A stretch of 64,000 nt of DNA, taken from assembly GCF_001548095.1 (NCBI RefSeq), contig NZ_AP014815.1:2975656-3039655 (forward strand). Direction: 5' to 3'. This DNA is from Geminocystis sp. NIES-3708. Its GTDB lineage: Bacteria > Cyanobacteriota > Cyanobacteriia > Cyanobacteriales > Cyanobacteriaceae. Positions 57,011 through 64,000 of the stretch are shown one piece after another. The notes under the pieces are model-generated. The model was given only the letters and a program-made list of their open reading frames with translations, was not told the DNA's origin and did not search any database. Positions within the stretch are counted from its first letter, which is position 1; each line of letters starts with the position of its first letter. Both the position numbers and the translations under genes were made by a program.

Positions 57011-57053
57011 ATTATAAAGGATATAAACCATAACATTTAGCATCAATTTTTAC
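57011..57053 (-). promoter_or_regulatory. NtcA-activated promoter of amt
   Basis: Read toward amt: GTAAAAATTGATGC (57040-57053) matches GTA-N8-TAC with one mismatch (TGC), then 23 bases later comes TATAAT (57011-57016), the spacing of classical NtcA-activated promoters (22-23). The start codon follows 28 bases beyond. NtcA control of amt genes is known in other cyanobacteria. Confidence 0.75.
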
Positions 57054-57087
57054 AGATATTTATTTAAAAATTTCAAAAAATAGGGCT

Positions 57088-58713
57088 TTAAATTGGTTTA
57101 CTATAAATCATAATTAATTGTCTTTGAGGATTATATACTTCTACAGGAATTTTATATTTAGCATTGATATACTTATAGTTCTTTTCCACTTGATTTATAT
57201 GAGTACTAATCTGTTTTTCTTGCTCTATATTATTCGTTAATTTTGTCACCGCTGATAAGGAAGCAATTTTCTGTAAGTATTTATCTGTTAAAAAAACTTT
57301 AACACTTTCTTTACTGACATTAAAAGTACAAATCTCCTCAGTATTTTTACAGATCTTTATCAATTCTTGTTTAATTTCTTCCCTTGTTACTGCTTGTTTT
57401 AATTCAGATTTTGCCATTATTAATTGTTTACTAGCACTAGATTCTAAGTCAGTTATTTCTTTTTTTGCTAAAACCTCTGAAGGAACTTTTTTTAATAAAG
57501 AAATCGCTTCTTGCCATAATGAAACGGCTTTTGTCCATTGATTATTTTTTTGAGATTCTTTGGCTAATTTGATTTTTTCTTCTGCTTCTTTTTTAATATT
57601 TAAAGCATCTTTTTCTTCATTTATTTTATTTTGAACTTCGATAAGTTTTTGCAAATAATTTTTTAAAGTCGCATCTTTTTCTCGATAAGCATTAGTTTGC
57701 TCAGGAATTGATTCTATTGTTTTGATAGCTAATTGCCAATTTTTTTGTAGATTCTCCAACTCTGATAAATTAGTGACTTGTGTTTGTTGATTTTCAATAT
57801 CTGTTGCTATTGTTTTTCCTTTACTTAATAATTCATTACCTTGTTTTTCTTGACTAATGTTTTGATCAATTAGCTGTAATTTATTATTATAAATATTTAT
57901 TTTTTTTTGCTTATAACTATCTAATTCTTCTATATTTATTTGATTAATAATTGTGATAGCTTCGTTAAAAAAATCTTTAACACGATTCCATTCATCTAAA
58001 GATAAAGGTAAATTTTTACTTACAGTTTCAGCTGTATCTACTGATTTTAAAGCCACTAATAAATTATCTAATTGTTCAACTTGATTTTGATAATCTTTAA
58101 TTAATAAATTTGCATTATCATAAGATTTTGACCAAAAGGGAATGCGTTTTAAATCATTAATGCCATTAATTAAACTTAATTGTAACTCTTTTATTTTTGT
58201 TTCAGTTAAATCTTGAGATTGATTTTTAAATGAAGAAGAAATAGAAGTTTCGGTTGTGGTTATCAATTCGCAATTACCGATGACACAGGGACGAGTAAAA
58301 TAATAAAAAATACCAATTGTACCTAAAGAAATAATACCTAAAATCAAGAGAATAAAACTAACAGAAAAATTAGCAGAAATATATTTTTTACCAGCTTTTA
58401 ATAATAATTCATTTTGATTAATAACATCATTATTTTCTTGAGAATTAAAATAAACATTATCTGTATTATCGAAATTACAAATTAAAAAATCATCGATAAT
58501 TTGATAGCTATTAATTACTTCTTTAATTTGATTAATAATTTCTATTAAAATATTTTCATCAACGTCACTAATTAAAATCACCAAATAATTATTTTCTTTA
58601 AAACAGTCTATTTGTAAAGAAAAATCAAAAGTTAATTTGTTATTAATAGCTTCATAAAAGGCTTTTTTTAAAGTTTGATAATCAATATTATTACCGATAG
58701 CTGTGTTAATCAT
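57088..58713 (-). CDS. Uncharacterised membrane protein with coiled-coil and helical repeats
   Basis: The 541-residue protein has a soluble N-terminal domain (1-110), one membrane helix (about 116-141), then long coiled-coil and TPR-like helices, including NWQLAIKTIESIPEQTNAYREKD and NNQWTKAVSLWQEAISLLKKVP, and a C-terminal strand region (ITAEYK-like). This is a common plan in cyanobacterial proteins of unknown function. The gene upstream of it, 58751-59050, is on the same strand, 37 bases away. No function assigned. Confidence 0.6.
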   Translation of the reverse strand: MINTAIGNNIDYQTLKKAFYEAINNKLTFDFSLQIDCFKENNYLVILISDVDENILIEIINQIKEVINSYQIIDDFLICNFDNTDNVYFNSQENNDVINQNELLLKAGKKYISANFSVSFILLILGIISLGTIGIFYYFTRPCVIGNCELITTTETSISSSFKNQSQDLTETKIKELQLSLINGINDLKRIPFWSKSYDNANLLIKDYQNQVEQLDNLLVALKSVDTAETVSKNLPLSLDEWNRVKDFFNEAITIINQINIEELDSYKQKKINIYNNKLQLIDQNISQEKQGNELLSKGKTIATDIENQQTQVTNLSELENLQKNWQLAIKTIESIPEQTNAYREKDATLKNYLQKLIEVQNKINEEKDALNIKKEAEEKIKLAKESQKNNQWTKAVSLWQEAISLLKKVPSEVLAKKEITDLESSASKQLIMAKSELKQAVTREEIKQELIKICKNTEEICTFNVSKESVKVFLTDKYLQKIASLSAVTKLTNNIEQEKQISTHINQVEKNYKYINAKYKIPVEVYNPQRQLIMIYSKPI

Positions 58714-58750
58714 AGTGAATTTAATAAGTGGAAGATATATTATCTTAATT

Positions 58751-59050
58751 TTAATTATTGATAGGTGAAATAGTACGAATCATTTTGAGTATTTGTAGTA
58801 AAAAAATCTTTTGACGCAATTCTGAATTTATATTAGGAGGAAAAGGATTTGTAACTATTTTTTCTTGCAATAAAGCATATTCTTCTACCGTTAAAGGTTT
58901 ATTATCAATAGGAGATCGTGCTTCAATAATAATTTCTGTGGCTAAAATTTCTTCTGGAGTATCATTTTTCGGTGGTAAAGCAGAAACGGCAAAATTAGAG
59001 ATTAATAAACTAGAGATTAAGGTTAAACTGGCAAAGAAAAAGTTAATCAT
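58751..59050 (-). CDS. Small secreted conserved protein of unknown function
   Basis: The 99-residue protein has a signal peptide (1-24, ending VSALPP) and a short conserved body: EEILATEIIIEARSPIDNKPLTVEEYALLQ and RQKIFLLQILKMIRTI. Similar small cyanobacterial proteins are, as I recall, widespread and uncharacterised. It is 37 bases upstream of the 541-residue gene on the same strand, so a joint periplasmic task is possible. No further function is visible. Confidence 0.65.
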   Translation of the reverse strand: MINFFFASLTLISSLLISNFAVSALPPKNDTPEEILATEIIIEARSPIDNKPLTVEEYALLQEKIVTNPFPPNINSELRQKIFLLQILKMIRTISPINN

Positions 59051-59172
59051 AATGTATTATAACAATACAAAAAATTCATCAAGATAATAAGCAAAAAATT
59101 AGACTTTATCGGAAATTTTAAGCTATATTATACTATTAATCGATCAACTACAGGGAAAGTAAGGAGGTAGCT

Positions 59173-59532
59173 ATTTCAGAACAACTAAATCTGACAGTCA
59201 GTCTTAGAGGTACTCGTGAAGTCAAAAAAAATTGCCAAGTCTTTCATTTACTAGGTCAATTAGATGCTTTTTCTGAACCAACATTTCAAAGAGTTATATT
59301 AAGCTATACAAAAGAGAGTGCTAATCAAATAATCTTAGATTTATCACAAATTGATTTTATTGATAGTTCAGGGTTAGGTGCTTTAGTGCGTATTGCAAAA
59401 CATATGGATGGTATTAAAGGAAAAATGCAAATTGTCAGTAACCCTAGAGTAACCCAAACTGTCAAAATGGTGAGACTAGAGAAGTTTCTTAACTTGAAAA
59501 ATTCTCTTGATGAGGCACTAAAAGATATATAG
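59173..59532 (+). CDS. STAS-domain protein starting at AUU
   Basis: No ATG, GTG or TTG precedes the conserved sequence in this frame after the TAA at 59137. AAGGAGGT (59161-59168), a full consensus Shine-Dalgarno, lies four bases before ATT (59173), so I propose AUU initiation. The 119-residue product SEQLNLTVSLRGTREVKKN... continues as a STAS domain with DFIDSSGLGALVRIAKH and TVKMVRLEKFL. It is 28 bases before mini-RNase III. Anti-sigma antagonist is the family label; the target is unknown. CTG at 59191 is a weaker alternative. Confidence 0.8.
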   Translation: MSEQLNLTVSLRGTREVKKNCQVFHLLGQLDAFSEPTFQRVILSYTKESANQIILDLSQIDFIDSSGLGALVRIAKHMDGIKGKMQIVSNPRVTQTVKMVRLEKFLNLKNSLDEALKDI

Positions 59533-59560
59533 TAATTAGATTTAAAATTAATTTCCAGCT

Positions 59561-60028
59561 TTGTCTATCAAAAAAAACGACTTTGAATCCCAAAATTCCC
59601 CTCAATCTGAGCCTCAGAATGAGGTTATTCCCTACTGGAAATTGATGTTTAATGGCGAAATATCTGCCTCATCTTTACAACAAATCTCTCCAGTGTCCTT
59701 TGCTTATATTGGTGATGCAGTATATGAGTTATATATTCGTACTAACTTTTTACTGCCCTCCAAAAAAATTTCTGACTATCACCACAAAGTAGTTGAAAAA
59801 GTTAGAGCAGAATCACAAGCTTCTTATTTACAAAATTTATATCCTTTATTGACGGAAATTGAACTAAACTGGGTTCGTAGAGGCAGAAATTCAGTTAATA
59901 AATCTCCTCGTCGTTTACCTTTACAAACCTATCAACAAGCCACAGGTTTAGAAACATTATTAGGTTATCTCTATATTTGCGATCGCCCAAGACTAGAGTA
60001 TTTACTATCACAAATAAAAATATACTAA
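59561..60028 (+). CDS. mrnC: Mini-ribonuclease III
   Basis: The 155-residue protein starts at TTG and has the single RNase III catalytic domain without a dsRNA-binding domain: SPVSFAYIGDAVYELYIR, SDYHHKVVEKVRAESQA and QATGLETLLGYLYI, including the catalytic acidic residues. It matures 23S rRNA ends in bacteria. It follows the STAS gene by 28 bases; this order is common in cyanobacteria, so they are probably an operon. Confidence 0.9.
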   Translation: MSIKKNDFESQNSPQSEPQNEVIPYWKLMFNGEISASSLQQISPVSFAYIGDAVYELYIRTNFLLPSKKISDYHHKVVEKVRAESQASYLQNLYPLLTEIELNWVRRGRNSVNKSPRRLPLQTYQQATGLETLLGYLYICDRPRLEYLLSQIKIY

Positions 60029-60039
60029 CGGAAAGATTT

Positions 60040-60110
60040 AACTATACCTAAAAGCTGACTACTGAAAGTTGATAGTTAACACCGCTAAAAGTCTCACAAC
60101 TCTGATAGTA
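60040..60110 (+). repeat. Dispersed intergenic repeat, copy C
   Basis: AACTATACCTAAAAGCTGAC and the following sequence to TGATAGTA align with copy B at 28699-28772 and, partly, copy A. The three copies lie in intergenic DNA; this one is between mrnC and the radical SAM gene. Confidence 0.6.
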
Positions 60111-60146
60111 AATTTTCTATATTATTTCTGAAATTATAAAATTTAT

Positions 60147-61739
60147 ATGAATCTTTTTGCACAAGAAAAGTTATTATTTACTCCAGCACAAAAAAATCTT
60201 AATCCTATTCCTTTAATTTTTGCTTTTCCTAATGAATATACCGTAGGAATTACCAGTTTAGGTTATCAATTAGTATGGGCTAATTTTTCCTTAAGAGATG
60301 ATGTTGTGGTAAGTCGTTTATTTATGGATGTCCATGAGAATTTACCTCGAAATCCTGAATTAGTTGGCTTTTCTTTTTCTTGGGAATTAGATTATGTTAA
60401 TATTCTTAATTTATTAGAATTTTTAAATATTCCTATTTATGCAAAAGATAGAAATGAAAATCATCCTTTAGTATTTGGTGGTGGACCTGTATTTACCGCT
60501 AATCCTGAACCTTTTGCTGATTTTTTTGATATTATTTTATTAGGTGATGGTGAAAATTTATTAGGTAATTTTATCGATAGTTACCAACAAATTAGACAGA
60601 GTAATCGCAACCAAAAACTAACTCATTTAGCTCAAACTGAAGGTGTTTATATCCCTAGTTTATATTATATTAACTATCAAGAAAAAGATGGTCAAATTGA
60701 AAGTATAAAACCAGTAAATAATCATATTCCTGAAACCGTAGAAAAACAGACTTATCGAGGAAATGTTTTATCCGCTTCAACCGTTGTCACAGAAAAGGCG
60801 GCATGGGAAAATATCTATATGATAGAAGTGGTGAGAAGTTGCCCTGAAATGTGCCGTTTTTGCCTAGCAAGTTATCTTACCTTACCATTTCGTACCGCTA
60901 GTTTAGAAGCTTCCTTAATTCCTGCTATTGAAAGAGGTTTAAAAGTTACCAATCGTCTAGGTTTATTAGGTGCATCCGTCACCCAACACCCTGAATTTGA
61001 GAGCTTAATGGATTATTTATTACAACCAAAATTTGATGATATTCGAGTAAGTATAGCATCAGTACGGACTAATACTATAACGGAAAAATTAGCGGAATTT
61101 CTTACAAAACGAGATACTAAATCAATAACTATAGCAATTGAGAGTGGTTCTGCGAAAATTAGGCAATTAATCAACAAAAAGCTCGAAAATGAAGAAATAA
61201 TTCAAGCCGCCATCAACGCTCAAGCAGGGGGATTAAAAGCACTTAAATTTTATGGTATGGTAGGCTTACCAGAGGAAGATTTATCCGATATTGATGCCAC
61301 TATTGAGATGATGGCACAGGTAAAAAAAGTCGCTCCAAAATTAAAAGTAACCCTTGGATGCAGTACTTTTGTTCCAAAATCTCATACTCCTTTTCAATGG
61401 TTTGGGGTTAACTCTGAAAGTAAAAAAAGACTGCAATATTTAGAGAAAAATTTACGTAAAATAGGTGTAGATTTTCGACCTGAAAGCTATAGTTGGTCAG
61501 TAATTCAAGCTCTTATATCTCGTGGCGATCGCCGATTAAGTAAGTTGTTAGAATTAACTCGTAATTATGGCGACAGTTTAGGTAGTTATAAACGGGCATT
61601 TAAGGAGTTAAAAGGAGAAATACCAAGTTTGGATTATTATGTTCATGAAAATTGGCAAATAGGACAAGTTTTGCCTTGGCAACATCTAAAAACGGCGTTA
61701 AGTGAAGAAACATTAATCAAACATTTACAGCAAAAATAA
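60147..61739 (+). CDS. B12-binding-type radical SAM protein
   Basis: The 530-residue protein has a cobalamin-binding-like N-terminal domain (about 20-140; NEYTVGITSLGYQLVW, GFSFSWELDYVNILNLL, VFGGGPVF, ILLGDGE) and a radical SAM domain with C232-x3-C236-x2-C239 (RSCPEMCRFCLASY). The C-terminal part contains FVPKSHTPFQW, shared with many such proteins of unknown substrate. Some catalyse methylation or methylthiolation. It stands alone ahead of the response regulator. Confidence 0.85.
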   Translation: MNLFAQEKLLFTPAQKNLNPIPLIFAFPNEYTVGITSLGYQLVWANFSLRDDVVVSRLFMDVHENLPRNPELVGFSFSWELDYVNILNLLEFLNIPIYAKDRNENHPLVFGGGPVFTANPEPFADFFDIILLGDGENLLGNFIDSYQQIRQSNRNQKLTHLAQTEGVYIPSLYYINYQEKDGQIESIKPVNNHIPETVEKQTYRGNVLSASTVVTEKAAWENIYMIEVVRSCPEMCRFCLASYLTLPFRTASLEASLIPAIERGLKVTNRLGLLGASVTQHPEFESLMDYLLQPKFDDIRVSIASVRTNTITEKLAEFLTKRDTKSITIAIESGSAKIRQLINKKLENEEIIQAAINAQAGGLKALKFYGMVGLPEEDLSDIDATIEMMAQVKKVAPKLKVTLGCSTFVPKSHTPFQWFGVNSESKKRLQYLEKNLRKIGVDFRPESYSWSVIQALISRGDRRLSKLLELTRNYGDSLGSYKRAFKELKGEIPSLDYYVHENWQIGQVLPWQHLKTALSEETLIKHLQQK

Positions 61740-61839
61740 TAAATTAATAAAGTTGCCCTGAAGTGCGAGGTTTTAAAGCTAAAAATTTTGATAACATTGG
61801 AGATGATCACTGATAAGACTTAATTTATTGTCTATATCG

Positions 61840-62550
61840 ATGGAAATTTTAATAGTAGAAGACGAAAAAGAAATCGCCCAACTGATTCATAATTGTCTTG
61901 CAAGAGAGGGATTTCAATGTTATATTGCTTATGATGGATTATCTGCCCTTGAAAATGCTAAAGTCATACAACCAGATTTAATTATTTTAGATCTTATGTT
62001 GCCGAAACTTGACGGTTTAGAAGTATGTAATCGAGTTAGAAATTTAGGAATGACAAAAGATCCTTATATTCTCATGTTAACAGCAAAAGGAGAGGAAATT
62101 GATCGGGTGATTGGGTTATCGACAGGGGCTGATGATTACCTTGTAAAGCCTTTTAGTCCAAGGGAATTAGTCGCGAGGGTAAGAGCTTTATTACGGCGTA
62201 GTATGCGTCACGGGGGACACGCTCAAATTAATGAAACTCCTCACTTTACTTTAAATTTAGATGAACATAGTGCCATACGTCAATTAGATGATGGGCAGGA
62301 GGAAATATTAGATTTAACTGCTTTAGAGTTTAATTTATTAGTCGCCTTTACTAATTATCCCGGAAAAGTATGGAGTCGTACTCAATTAATTGATAAACTT
62401 TGGGGTGCAGATTTTTTTGGTGATGAGAGAGTTGTTGATACTCATATTCGTCGTTTACGAAAAAAAATTGAGCCTAACCCTGCACAACCTACTTTTATCA
62501 AAACTGTTGTGGGAGTTGGTTATAAATTTGAAGACGATGATAAAAGATAA
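61840..62550 (+). CDS. OmpR-family response regulator
   Basis: I start at ATG 61840 (236 residues, MEILIVEDEKEIAQLI); the TTG at 61828 is less likely. The receiver has D51 in LIILDLMLPKLDG and K in YLVKPFSPRELVAR; the winged-helix output has LDLTALEFNLLVAF and VVDTHIRRLRKKIEP. It is not RpaA or RpaB by sequence. No cognate kinase adjoins, though the window holds three orphan kinases. Transcription probably ends at 62698-62719. Confidence 0.92.
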   Translation: MEILIVEDEKEIAQLIHNCLAREGFQCYIAYDGLSALENAKVIQPDLIILDLMLPKLDGLEVCNRVRNLGMTKDPYILMLTAKGEEIDRVIGLSTGADDYLVKPFSPRELVARVRALLRRSMRHGGHAQINETPHFTLNLDEHSAIRQLDDGQEEILDLTALEFNLLVAFTNYPGKVWSRTQLIDKLWGADFFGDERVVDTHIRRLRKKIEPNPAQPTFIKTVVGVGYKFEDDDKR

Positions 62551-62697
62551 TTAACTATTCAAAAAATTTAAGTATTTTAAGTTTAAAAACGACCAGCGAT
62601 AATGTTCTAAATCAGTTTTGATGACGTCTATTTTCATGATTTTTTTATTTTCACATTTAAGTTATAATAGATAGATTACTTATTACTTATTAACTTC

Positions 62698-62719
62698 CAG
62701 CCTCCTCCCTTGGAGGCTG
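62698..62719 (+). terminator. Intrinsic terminator after the response regulator
   Basis: CAGCCTCC and GGAGGCTG form a perfect eight-base-pair stem with TCCCTT loop, followed by TTTAGTTTATT. This G+C-rich hairpin stands out from the surrounding A+T-rich DNA. It protects the second glgP from readthrough. Confidence 0.75.
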
Positions 62720-62814
62720 TTTAGTTTATTCTTAATCTTTTCTTACTATTATTTACTGATAATATAGCTACACTAAAAACAAGCTCATAATATTTGGTAA
62801 TAAGGCTTATTTTT

Positions 62815-64000
62815 ATGAATCAGTTAAATGAAACCTTTAATCAACACATTGAAATAGAAGATGATCGTACAGGTTTAAGTATTCCTACTTTAAGAAGAGC
62901 GATCGCAGACAATTTGTTTTATGTACAAGGAAAATTCCCTAGTATTGCCACAGAAAATGACTATTATATGGCGTTAGCTTACACCGTCAGAGATCGACTA
63001 TTACAAAGATGGTTAGCTTCTAGCAATAGCTATATTGAAAATAAAACCCGCATGGTGTGTTATTTATCCGCCGAATTTTTATTAGGTCCTCATTTAGGTA
63101 ATAATTTAATTAATTTGGGAATTTATGATCAAATTCATCGGGCTGTAGAAGAATTAGGCTTAAATTTAGATATATTAATTGCTCAAGAAGAAGAACCAGG
63201 ATTAGGAAATGGTGGTTTAGGAAGACTTGCCGCCTGTTATATGGATTCCTTGGCAACCTTAGAAATTCCTGCTATTGGTTATGGAATTCGTTATGAATTT
63301 GGCATTTTTGATCAAGAAATCCGTGACGGTTGGCAAGTAGAAATCACCGATAAATGGTTACGTTATGGTAATCCGTGGGAAATTTGCCGTCCGGAAATCA
63401 CCTATGAAGTAAAATTAGGTGGCTATATTGACCATTATACTGATCACAATGGTAATTATAGAAGTTATTGGCATCCCGATTTAGTAGTAAAAGGAGTTGC
63501 TTATGATACTCCGATTCTTGGTTATCAAGTCACAAATGCGAACACTTTAAGGTTATGGAAGTCTGAAGCACCCGAATCTTTTGATTTTCAAGCCTTCAAT
63601 GTCGGTAATTATTATGGTGCAGTAGATAAAAAAATTGTCTGTGAAAATATCAGTAAAGTTTTATATCCCAATGATGAACAATTTGAGGGGAAACAGTTAC
63701 GATTAGAACAACAGTACTTTTTCGTTTCTTGTTCTCTCCAAGATATGATTACTCTTCATTTGCTTTATGGGGGAAAAATTGAAACTTTCCATGAAAAATT
63801 TGTTGCCCAACTTAACGACACTCATCCTTCCATCGGTGTTGCAGAATTAATGCGTTTATTGATCGATGATCATAAATTAAATTGGGAAAAGGCATGGAAA
63901 ATCACTACTCATACCTTTGCTTATACTAATCATACTCTTTTACCTGAAGCTCTTGAAACTTGGGGATTAGATTTATTTGCTAAAGTTTTACCTCGTCATC
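62815..64000 (+). CDS. glgP: Glycogen phosphorylase, second copy (partial, cut by window edge)
   Basis: The ATG at 62815 opens a frame running past the right end; 395 codons are visible. It has DDRTGLSIPTLRRAIADNL, VCYLSAEFLLGPHLGNNL, GLGNGGLGRLAACYMDSLA, QLNDTHPSIGVAELMRL and TLLPEALETWGLDLF, all as in the copy at 35382-37892 but clearly diverged. The C-terminal PLP half is outside the window. The pair would be two GT35 paralogues with separate regulation, as in other cyanobacteria. Confidence 0.93.
   Translation, partial: MNQLNETFNQHIEIEDDRTGLSIPTLRRAIADNLFYVQGKFPSIATENDYYMALAYTVRDRLLQRWLASSNSYIENKTRMVCYLSAEFLLGPHLGNNLINLGIYDQIHRAVEELGLNLDILIAQEEEPGLGNGGLGRLAACYMDSLATLEIPAIGYGIRYEFGIFDQEIRDGWQVEITDKWLRYGNPWEICRPEITYEVKLGGYIDHYTDHNGNYRSYWHPDLVVKGVAYDTPILGYQVTNANTLRLWKSEAPESFDFQAFNVGNYYGAVDKKIVCENISKVLYPNDEQFEGKQLRLEQQYFFVSCSLQDMITLHLLYGGKIETFHEKFVAQLNDTHPSIGVAELMRLLIDDHKLNWEKAWKITTHTFAYTNHTLLPEALETWGLDLFAKVLPRH

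Overview
This window comes from a cyanobacterium. It encodes the phycobilisome core-membrane linker ApcE, the NblS-type sensor kinase, the SulP bicarbonate transporter BicA, a CRR7-like NDH-1 accessory protein, a TTG-started PII protein with an NtcA box, and many copies of the HIP1 octamer GCGATCGC (for example near 5830, 6229, 12660, 16788, 25007, 30446, 40246, 49485, 61524). The DNA is strongly A+T rich throughout, about one third G+C by eye, which fits the Cyanobacterium/Geminocystis group of unicellular cyanobacteria. That placement is inference. I see no rRNA, tRNA, CRISPR array, prophage or transposase gene. The window is core chromosome with scattered single genes on both strands and few operons.

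Layout. 1-6.4 kb: bifunctional-nuclease-like protein, ferredoxin-like aldo/keto reductase, cysteine-lyase-like PLP enzyme overlapping a DUF167 gene, STAS protein, DedA, and a TerD/lpxD divergent pair only 12 bases apart. 6.5-16.9 kb: PilX-like pilin-type protein, ABC-2 permease, histidine kinase, dnaN, hrcA, SDR, crtE with a PAP2-like gene, small membrane proteins, Usp. 17-22.5 kb: nblS tail to tail with a hybrid kinase, then an ECF sigma factor, a membrane protein that is a candidate anti-sigma factor, and a Spy/CpxP-like protein. 22.6-26.6 kb: a large secreted-type repeat protein and a TPR-sulfotransferase. 26.7-38 kb: class II aldolase, mscL, bicA, pentapeptide protein, prmC, purF, slipin, glycogen phosphorylase. 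38-47 kb: CPA2 antiporter with Usp domains, TPR-GT61 glycosyltransferase, sodium/solute symporter, secreted CHAT protein, SIMPL protein. 47-57 kb: apcE, nth, glnB, nitroreductase, PsiE, rfbB, CRR7-moaE, amt. 57-64 kb: two uncharacterised envelope-type genes, a STAS gene that appears to start at AUU, mini-RNase III, radical SAM protein, OmpR-type regulator, and the 5' part of a second glycogen phosphorylase cut by the right edge.

Shared themes. Carbon: bicA, class II aldolase and two glycogen phosphorylases. Nitrogen: glnB and amt, each with an NtcA-type site. Light and stress: nblS, apcE, the ECF sigma triad, mscL, TerD and Usp. Cell surface: the RTX-like repeat protein, TPR-sulfotransferase, TPR-GT61, rfbB and the pilin-like protein.

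Non-coding structure is rich. Heptamer arrays (TTGTTAA type) abut or supply the stop codons of terD, glgP and amt and also occur inside the prmC start. There is a family of small GGGG..CCCC palindromes, a roughly 70-base dispersed repeat in three copies, and a second dispersed repeat in two copies.
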